A DNA stretch of 64,000 nt from Amycolatopsis sp. MtRt-6. GTDB taxonomy: Bacteria; Actinomycetota; Actinomycetes; Mycobacteriales; Pseudonocardiaceae. The notes under the pieces are model-generated. The model saw nothing but the letters and a program-made list of their open reading frames with translations, searched no databases and was not told the DNA's origin. The first letter of the stretch is position 1. Each line of letters begins with the position of its first letter. Location: assembly GCF_017308975.1 (NCBI RefSeq), contig NZ_JADWPD010000022.1, positions 62,001 to 126,000 on the forward strand. The letters are read 5' to 3'. This document shows, piece by piece, positions 57,512 to 64,000 of this stretch. A program made the position numbers and the translations under genes.

Positions 57512-57934
57512 ATGCCGGATTCCTGCGTGATCTGTGCCAAGCACCGGGGTACCGGCCCCTTGGTGGGGCCGGTGGTCTGGGCCGGCGAACTCGTCGTCGT
57601 CAGTCATCGGCCGGGGGCCTTTCCCGGCTACCTCTTCGTCGAGACCCGGCGGCATGTCGCGAACCTCGACGGGCTCACCGAAGCCGAGGCACTGGGCGTC
57701 GCGCGGGCGGCCTGGGTTGCCGCCCGCGCGTTGCGAGCCGAACTCGAGCCCGAGTCCGTGCACTCGGCCATGGCCGGGCGGGGGCTCGCCCGGGCCCACT
57801 TTCACCAGCACGTCTTCGTGCGGCACCGCGGGACCCCCGGCGAACTCGGGTGGATGGACGTCGACTGGCCTGGGGCGCCTCGCGTGGATCTCGACCTTCT
57901 GTGCGGACGGTTGTCGGCGCACTTCGCGGGGTGA
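57512..57934 (+). CDS. HIT-family protein
   Basis: 140 residues. The triad is HFHQHVF near residue 108, and CVICAKH at the N terminus is the usual zinc-like start of the family, although it has only two cysteines. The preceding strands (FPGYLFVETRRHVANLDGLTEAEA) fit. It probably hydrolyses nucleotide conjugates (HINT or related). It is the second HIT gene in the window. Confidence 0.9.
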   Translation: MPDSCVICAKHRGTGPLVGPVVWAGELVVVSHRPGAFPGYLFVETRRHVANLDGLTEAEALGVARAAWVAARALRAELEPESVHSAMAGRGLARAHFHQHVFVRHRGTPGELGWMDVDWPGAPRVDLDLLCGRLSAHFAG

Positions 57935-57975
57935 ATCCGGGGCGTCCGGGCGGTCCGGCGGGCTAGGTTGGGGCC

Positions 57976-58422
57976 ATGAGCGCTGATCTCGAGCAGGTTC
58001 GCACACTGTCGCTGCAGGAGCACGGCCTCGCCACCGTGGCCACCACCCGCGCGGACGGCACCGTGCACGCCTCCGTCGTCAATGCCGGCGTCCTCGACGA
58101 TCCGGTGACCGGTGCCCCCGGTGTCGCCTACGTCGCCGTCGGGAAGGCGCACAAGCTCGCCCTGCTGCGGCGGGCCGGGCATGCCACCGTCACCTTCCGG
58201 CGCGGGTGGAACTGGCTCTCCGTCACCGGCGCCGTCCACCTCGTCGGGCCCGACGATCCCGATCCGGGCTTCGATCCCGCGGGCCTGCCGCAGCTGCTGC
58301 GCGACGTCTTCATCGCCGCCACCGGGACCCATGACGACTGGGCCGAGTACGACCGCGTCATGGCCGAAGAGCGGCGGGTTGCGGTGTTCATCCGGGCGGA
58401 CCGGATAATCGGCAATCCCTGA
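57976..58422 (+). CDS. PPOX-class F420- or FMN-dependent oxidoreductase-like protein
   Basis: 148 residues. The split-barrel pattern LEQVRTLSLQEHGLATVATTRADGTVHASVVNAGVL and VAVGKAHKLALLRRAGHATVTFRRGWNWLSVTGAVHLVG matches the pyridoxamine-phosphate-oxidase-like (PPOX) family. In actinobacteria many such proteins bind F420. It forms a short run with the next genes but without overlaps. Confidence 0.85.
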   Translation: MSADLEQVRTLSLQEHGLATVATTRADGTVHASVVNAGVLDDPVTGAPGVAYVAVGKAHKLALLRRAGHATVTFRRGWNWLSVTGAVHLVGPDDPDPGFDPAGLPQLLRDVFIAATGTHDDWAEYDRVMAEERRVAVFIRADRIIGNP

Positions 58423-58448
58423 CCCCTCCGGCCCCAGGAGTCGTCCCG

Positions 58449-59027
58449 TTGTCCGAGTCCCCGCCCCGCGTCACCACGCCGGTCAAGGTCCTCGTCGGCT
58501 TGCTCGTCGTCGCCGACGCCGGCTTCGGCGCGGCACTCGCCACCGGGCTGGTGCGCGGCCTCTCGCCGTGGCTGGTCGGCGGCGCCTACGCGGCGACCGT
58601 GCTCGCCGCCGTCGTCGCCTACCGCGTGTCCAAGGCCCGCGACCTCAAGCGCGGGTTCGAGGCTCTCCACGACCTCACCGTCGGCGAGGAGGGCCTCCGC
58701 CTGCCCGCGGGCACGCTCAGCACGCGCCTGGTCCCCTGGCCGGAGATCGCCGAAGTCACCGTTCGCCGGTCGGCCCGCTTCGGCGACGGCTACCTGCGTG
58801 ACGCCCTCTGGGTCGACCTGGTCACCGGCGGAGGCGTCGAGAGCTCGGTGCAGCGCTACGCGCCGCGCGGCAAGCTCCAGCCCGCGCCGCCCGAGCGGCG
58901 GCAGTTCGAGCAGACGGCGATCCTCGCCCCGGCCCTGTTCGACGCGGTGCTCGACCGGCTCCGGAAGGAACTGCGCCACCGGCAGCTGCACGCCCAGCTC
59001 CGCGGCACTCGCTTCCGGCAGGACTGA
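58449..59027 (+). CDS. Membrane protein with PH-like domain
   Basis: 192 residues from a TTG preceded by AGGAG. Two hydrophobic helices (about 13-32 and 38-57) are followed by a cytoplasmic beta-rich domain with VGEEGLRLPAGTLSTRLVPWPEIAEVTVRR, resembling a bacterial PH domain, and a charged helical C terminus. The function is not known. The TTG start is supported by position only. Confidence 0.7.
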   Translation: MSESPPRVTTPVKVLVGLLVVADAGFGAALATGLVRGLSPWLVGGAYAATVLAAVVAYRVSKARDLKRGFEALHDLTVGEEGLRLPAGTLSTRLVPWPEIAEVTVRRSARFGDGYLRDALWVDLVTGGGVESSVQRYAPRGKLQPAPPERRQFEQTAILAPALFDAVLDRLRKELRHRQLHAQLRGTRFRQD

Positions 59028-59033
59028 CGCAGC

Positions 59034-59603
59034 TCAGCCAAGGCGGCCCAGCAGCTCCCGTGGCACGATCCGCACCGGGAAGGGCCGCTCTGCCTCGAAG
59101 ACCTCGTCGCCCGCCGCCTTGGCCACCTGGCAGTAGTGACCCTCCTCGTCCAACTCGAACACCGTCAGCGCGGGTTCCTCCGGGTCGATCACCCAGTAGC
59201 TGCCGGTCCCGAGCCGTTCGTAGACAGCTTTCTTGAGGTTCAGGTCGTAGAGCGCCGTACTCGGCGACAGCACCTCGACCGCCAGCACCGGTGCTGCCGG
59301 GAGGTCCTTGTCTGTGAAGTCCTCGTCCAAGCCGGCCAGGACGTCCGGCTGGAGCTCGATCTTGTCACCCGAGTGCACCGCGAACGGCGCGACGAGCACG
59401 TCGTACTCAGCCGGGCACGCGTCCTCGAGAACCCTCGCGAGCATCATCACGATCTTCTGGTGTCTTCGACCGGGCGCGGGACTCACGATGAGCACCCCGT
59501 CGATGAGTTCGTAACGTCGGCCATCGTCCGGCATCCCCTCGAGGTCCTGCACCGTCAGGGGGCCCGAATCGGCGGGATGCTCGATGTCAGCCATGACCGT
59601 CAT
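59034..59603 (-). CDS. Uma2-family (DUF820) putative endonuclease
   Basis: 189 residues from the ATG at 59603, preceded by AAAGGAG. The family core is visible: GRRYELIDGVLIVSPAPGRRHQ, LQPDVLAG, AAPVLAVEVLSPSTALYDLNLKKAVYERLG and YWVIDPEE, with the PD-(D/E)XK-like residues Asp (in QPDV), Glu (AVEV) and Lys (LKK). Members are widespread in actinobacteria and cyanobacteria; no substrate is established. Confidence 0.9.
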   Translation of the reverse strand: MTVMADIEHPADSGPLTVQDLEGMPDDGRRYELIDGVLIVSPAPGRRHQKIVMMLARVLEDACPAEYDVLVAPFAVHSGDKIELQPDVLAGLDEDFTDKDLPAAPVLAVEVLSPSTALYDLNLKKAVYERLGTGSYWVIDPEEPALTVFELDEEGHYCQVAKAAGDEVFEAERPFPVRIVPRELLGRLG

Positions 59604-59676
59604 GGTGCTCTCCTTTCGCTCTTCGCACCAGAGGAAACCAGAGACCACCGACAGAAACCGCATCGAACGCGAGTTC

Positions 59677-59714
59677 GGCGCCCATATTCACGCCACCGTG
59701 TGAATATGGGCGCC
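59677..59714 (-). terminator. Terminator after lepA
   Basis: 15-nt perfect arms (59677-59691 and 59700-59714) with an 8-nt loop, ending 22 bp downstream of the lepA stop. The inner part is A/T-rich (CCATATTCAC), unlike the surrounding sequence. Confidence 0.85.
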
Positions 59715-59735
59715 GCTGTCACATCAACGGAACAG

Positions 59736-61574
<1,839 letters not shown>

Positions 61575-61689
61575 TCGAATGAGTCCTCGGAAAGTCGGGG
61601 ATGGCCACCTCTATGTTCCCATGGCCCTCCGGGTGCGGGTGGGGGTCATCCCCGATGCGGGCTCCGGTGATCCGTGGTGCCCTCGAAGT

Positions 61690-62310
61690 ATGAGCATTCC
61701 ACGCCAGCCGGCACCCCCTCCCCAGCCGGAGACCAGCGGGTTCGCCCGCGTCCTCGACCGGACGTTCGGTCACCCCTCCGGCGTGCTCGGCCGCCTCGGC
61801 GGCTGGGTCATGGCCCGGGGCAACGCCGCCACCGAACACCGCATCGTCGACCTCGCGAAGGTCGAGCCGCACGAAACCGTCCTGGTCGTCGGCCCCGGCC
61901 CCGGCGTCGGCCTCGATGCGGCTGCCCGCCTGGCCGGCCGTGCCGTCGGCGTCGACCCTTCCCTCGAGATGCTCACGCTGTGCCAGGAGCGCTGCGGCGA
62001 CCGCGCCGAGCTGCGCGAAGGGTCCGCGGCGCACACCGGCGAGCCCGGCGAATCCGTCGACGTCGTCCTGAGCGTGAACAACGTCATGCTGTGGGACGAC
62101 CGCGCGGCCGGGTTCGCCGAGCTGTTCCGGGTGCTGCGCCCCGGCGGCAGGCTGCTGCTGTCCGCGCACGAGAAGTGGCTGCCCGTGAGCAGGCACGTCC
62201 TGGCCGACGAAGCGGCCGCCGCGGGCTTCGCCGACCTGCAGACCTGGACCTGGGAGCCCCCGGGCTTCGCCGCGCTCGCCGCGCAGCTGCGCGCCGTCAA
62301 GCCGGCCTAG
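61690..62310 (+). CDS. Class I SAM-dependent methyltransferase
   Basis: 206 residues from the ATG at 61690. The SAM-binding motif I is VLVVGPGPGVGLDAAARL, followed by AVGVDPSLEML and VDVVLSVNNVMLW, then ELFRVLRPGGRLLLSAHEKW as the motif-IV/post region. The N terminus (FARVLDRTFGHPSGVLGRLGGWVMARGN) resembles membrane-associated UbiE-like methyltransferases. Substrate unknown. Confidence 0.9.
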   Translation: MSIPRQPAPPPQPETSGFARVLDRTFGHPSGVLGRLGGWVMARGNAATEHRIVDLAKVEPHETVLVVGPGPGVGLDAAARLAGRAVGVDPSLEMLTLCQERCGDRAELREGSAAHTGEPGESVDVVLSVNNVMLWDDRAAGFAELFRVLRPGGRLLLSAHEKWLPVSRHVLADEAAAAGFADLQTWTWEPPGFAALAAQLRAVKPA

Positions 62311-62681
62311 CGGGTGTCCGTGCGGATCGGGTGCCCCTCGGGCACCTCGACCAGGACGATGCGCGTGCCGTCCGGATCGGCGATCCAGGCCTCGTCGAGG
62401 CCCCACGGCTCACGCCGGGCGTCGCGCACCGGCTCCAGGCCCTTCGCCTTGAGGCCGGCCAGGACGCCGGCGAGGTCCCGGACCTGCAGCCAGAGCACCA
62501 GGTCGGGCGACGAGCCCGTCTCGCCGGCACCGGAGACCTCGAGGGAGCCGTGGCCGAGGAAGAACACGGTGCCGCCGGGGAACTCCCGCTCCACGGCCAG
62601 GCCGAGGGTGTCGCGGTAGAACGCCGTCGACGCGGCGACGTCGCGCGGACGGATCAGCAGCCTGCTCTTCAGGATCTCCAC
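62307..62681 (-). CDS. VOC/glyoxalase-fold protein
   Basis: 124 residues from a GTG at 62681. The pattern SRLLIRPRDVAASTAFYRDTLGLAVEREFPGG and LVLWLQVRDLAGVLAGLKAKGLEPVRDARREPWGLDEAWIADPDGTRIVLVEV fits the VOC family. It overlaps the methyltransferase stop by 4 bp (convergent) and lies 23 bp after the EamA gene on the same strand. Confidence 0.88.
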   Translation of the reverse strand: MEILKSRLLIRPRDVAASTAFYRDTLGLAVEREFPGGTVFFLGHGSLEVSGAGETGSSPDLVLWLQVRDLAGVLAGLKAKGLEPVRDARREPWGLDEAWIADPDGTRIVLVEVPEGHPIRTDTR

Positions 62682-62704
62682 CCGACCATCCCTACCGGAC
62701 GGGC

Positions 62705-63568
62705 TCAGGCGACCGCAATCGCCGCGATGCCGGACAGCACGATGACCGACCCGGCGAGCCGCCGCACGGCGTTGTGCTCGCCGAGCACCAGCCACGCGGC
62801 GAGGCCGCCGAGCACGATGCTCAGCTCCCGAGCCGGTGCGACCAGGCTGACCGGCGCCATGGTGAGGGCGAACAGCACGAGGATGTAGGCGATCGGCGAG
62901 AGCACGGCGACGAGCAGCACCTCGCGACGGTGTTCGCGCCAGACCCGCGCGACCTCGGCGCGATCGGCCAGCGCACCGGGCACGAGCAGCACGCTCTGCA
63001 GGATCGAGCCGAGGCCGAAATAGACGACCGGAGGCACGCCGATGCCGGCCACCGAGTGCGCGTCCCAGAGCGTGTAGCCGGCGATGACGGCGCCGGTCAG
63101 GAGGCCGTAGCCGATGCCGGCCCGCACGGCCCGGGGATCACCGGCCGCGCGGCCGGTGCTGATCACCAGCACCCCGGCGACGACCAGGAACGCCCCGAGC
63201 AGGCCGAGCGGGCCGGGCCGTTCGCCGAGCACCAGGACGGCGGCGAGCACGGACAGCAGCGGCCCGGTGCCGCGCGCGACGGGGTAGACGACGGAGAGGT
63301 CACCGACGCGGTACCCGCGTTGCAGCACGACGCCGTAGGCGATGTGCAGCAGGGAGGTGACCACGGCGGCGAGCAGCCAGCTCCACTGTGGACGATCGGC
63401 TTCGACGAGGAGGAACCCGACGGTGACCGGCAGCAGCAGGACGGCACCGACGGTGTAGTAGAGCCAGACGAACTGGGTGCCCCCGGAGGAGACCCGCTTG
63501 GCGGCGAGGTTCCACGCGGCGTGCACGACGGCGGCGACGAGGACGAGGGACAAGGCGGTGGCGTTCAC
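62705..63568 (-). CDS. EamA/DMT-family transporter
   Basis: 287 residues, GTG start. Ten hydrophobic helices arranged as two EamA repeats; the first begins LVLVAAVVHAAWNLAAKRVSSGG and has YPVARGTGPLLSVLAAVLVLGERP, the second ends LVAPARELSIVLGGLAAWLVLGEHN. It is a likely drug/metabolite exporter of unknown substrate. A perfect palindrome lies 12 bp upstream of the start. Confidence 0.92.
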   Translation of the reverse strand: MNATALSLVLVAAVVHAAWNLAAKRVSSGGTQFVWLYYTVGAVLLLPVTVGFLLVEADRPQWSWLLAAVVTSLLHIAYGVVLQRGYRVGDLSVVYPVARGTGPLLSVLAAVLVLGERPGPLGLLGAFLVVAGVLVISTGRAAGDPRAVRAGIGYGLLTGAVIAGYTLWDAHSVAGIGVPPVVYFGLGSILQSVLLVPGALADRAEVARVWREHRREVLLVAVLSPIAYILVLFALTMAPVSLVAPARELSIVLGGLAAWLVLGEHNAVRRLAGSVIVLSGIAAIAVA

Positions 63569-63580
63569 GGGATCCCTTCG

Positions 63581-63602
63581 GGCTTTCGCGCGCGCGAAAG
63601 CC
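63581..63602. promoter_or_regulatory. 22-bp perfect palindrome upstream of the EamA gene
   Basis: The palindrome (core TTTCGCGCGCGCGAAA) lies 12 bp before the EamA start. It could be an operator or fold into a hairpin in the 5' leader, where it would stand next to the ribosome-binding site. No regulator gene is adjacent. Confidence 0.5.
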
Positions 63603-63808
63603 GGGTCCTCCAGGCTTTTGCCCCGTCAGATGAACGACCGGCCGTCCGGGCCCGCCGATGGTGCCGCTCGGACCAGTCCCGCCGGCCCTGGTTGTGTGGT
63701 GAGGCGTTTCCGGGCGCGCGGACCGGCGGCGGAACCCTAGGCACTGACCACGGTCCACCGTACTCCTGGTGATCGGGTCCCGGCTCCGGGAGCCGGACGC
63801 CCGGCTGT

Positions 63809-63814
63809 TAAGGT
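63809..63814 (+). promoter_or_regulatory. Candidate -10 box of rpsT
   Basis: TAAGGT fits the actinobacterial TANNNT -10 pattern and lies 107 bp before the rpsT ATG, giving a leader of about 100 nt with a CCCGCTC/GAGCGGG hairpin (63854-63870). No clear -35 was found. Confidence 0.4.
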
Positions 63815-63920
63815 GGTCGCTCGTTGCCGTGCGGCATTCCGTCATGGAGGAAACCCGCTCGTCGAGCGGGGCCACATCAGCGCGGCGCGGATCTCACCGA
63901 GTGAAAGCAGGAGTTGCCTC

Positions 63921-64000
63921 ATGGCCAACATCAAGTCGCAGATCAAGCGCATCACCACGAACGAGAAGGCGCGTCAGCGCAACCAGGCGATCCGGTCCTC
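63921..64000 (+). CDS. rpsT: 30S ribosomal protein S20 (partial, 5' end)
   Basis: 26 codons and two bases are in the window before the edge: MANIKSQIKRITTNEKARQRNQAIRS, the conserved N terminus of S20. AGGAG lies 6 nt upstream of the ATG. S20 binds 16S rRNA early in 30S assembly. Position after lepA with some intervening genes is as in mycobacteria. Confidence 0.95.
   Translation, partial: MANIKSQIKRITTNEKARQRNQAIRS

Larger units (their letters stand above)
63569..63920. other. 352-bp intergenic region before rpsT
   Basis: No convincing ORF lies in this gap. It contains a 22-bp perfect palindrome (63581-63602, core TTTCGCGCGCGCGAAA), a hairpin CCGGCTC/GAGCCGG at 63780-63796, a TAAGGT -10-like box at 63809-63814, and a leader hairpin CCCGCTC/GAGCGGG at 63854-63870. 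The remainder shows nothing recognisable. Confidence 0.6.

Overview
The window is about 64 kb of very GC-rich actinobacterial chromosome. Several features point to Amycolatopsis or another Pseudonocardiaceae: the gene order hrcA-dnaJ-rsmE-phoH-ybeY-CNNM/CBS protein-CDA-like-era and hemW ... nirA-cysH ... lepA ... rpsT matches mycobacteria and relatives; there are type VII secretion-type proteins, many GTG/TTG starts and ATGA/GTGA overlaps, and a 59-bp intergenic palindrome of a kind I associate with Amycolatopsis (from memory). Species cannot be fixed by reading alone. No rRNA, tRNA, CRISPR, prophage or complete insertion sequence was seen.

Layout. 1-3.2 kb: cluster of small membrane proteins with disordered Gly/Pro/Gln/Tyr tails (three CD225/dispanin-like, one RDD, one DUF2752). 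3.3-11.3 kb, all minus: conserved housekeeping block (era, dead CDA-like protein, CNNM/CBS protein, ybeY, phoH, HIT protein, rsmE, dnaJ, hrcA). 11.5-13.9 kb: four overlapping genes of type VII secretion type. 13.9-17.2 kb: CoA-acylating semialdehyde dehydrogenase divergent from a PucR regulator. 17.2-21.1 kb: subtilisin inhibitor, then a response regulator/histidine kinase/DUF4173 operon. 21.3-26.0 kb: NCS1 permease, carbamoyl-amide hydrolase, dihydropyrimidinase and F420-type oxidoreductase; with mmsA this looks like a nearly complete reductive pyrimidine or hydantoin catabolic route. 26-37.9 kb: accessory enzymes and regulators, including an IdeR-type iron box before a siderophore-interacting protein, a four-site operator array before a TetR gene, and an SRPBCC gene broken by an 89-bp insertion. 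38.1-43.8 kb: assimilatory sulfur operon (leader peptide, nirA, zinc-ribbon protein, cysH, cysD, cysN, sirohydrochlorin chelatase). 43.7-57.5 kb: mixed metabolism, with an SDR/MerR pair, an MFS/AsnC pair, an RNase/barstar pair, an amino acid permease, and a chitin-type beta-hexosaminidase behind a DasR-like site. 57.5-64 kb: small proteins, lepA, a methyltransferase, an EamA transporter, and the start of rpsT.

Most notable: (1) the cysteine-type leader peptide followed by mutually exclusive pairings that can bury or free the nirA ribosome-binding site; (2) the MITE-like 89-bp insert whose removal exactly restores an SRPBCC reading frame; (3) four 13-bp operators at exact 18-bp spacing between tetR and its neighbour; (4) a palindromic repeat bracketed by a 13-bp duplication between ybeY and the CNNM gene; (5) an F420-type oxidoreductase filling the place of dihydropyrimidine dehydrogenase. 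All domain calls come from reading motifs, not from database searches.
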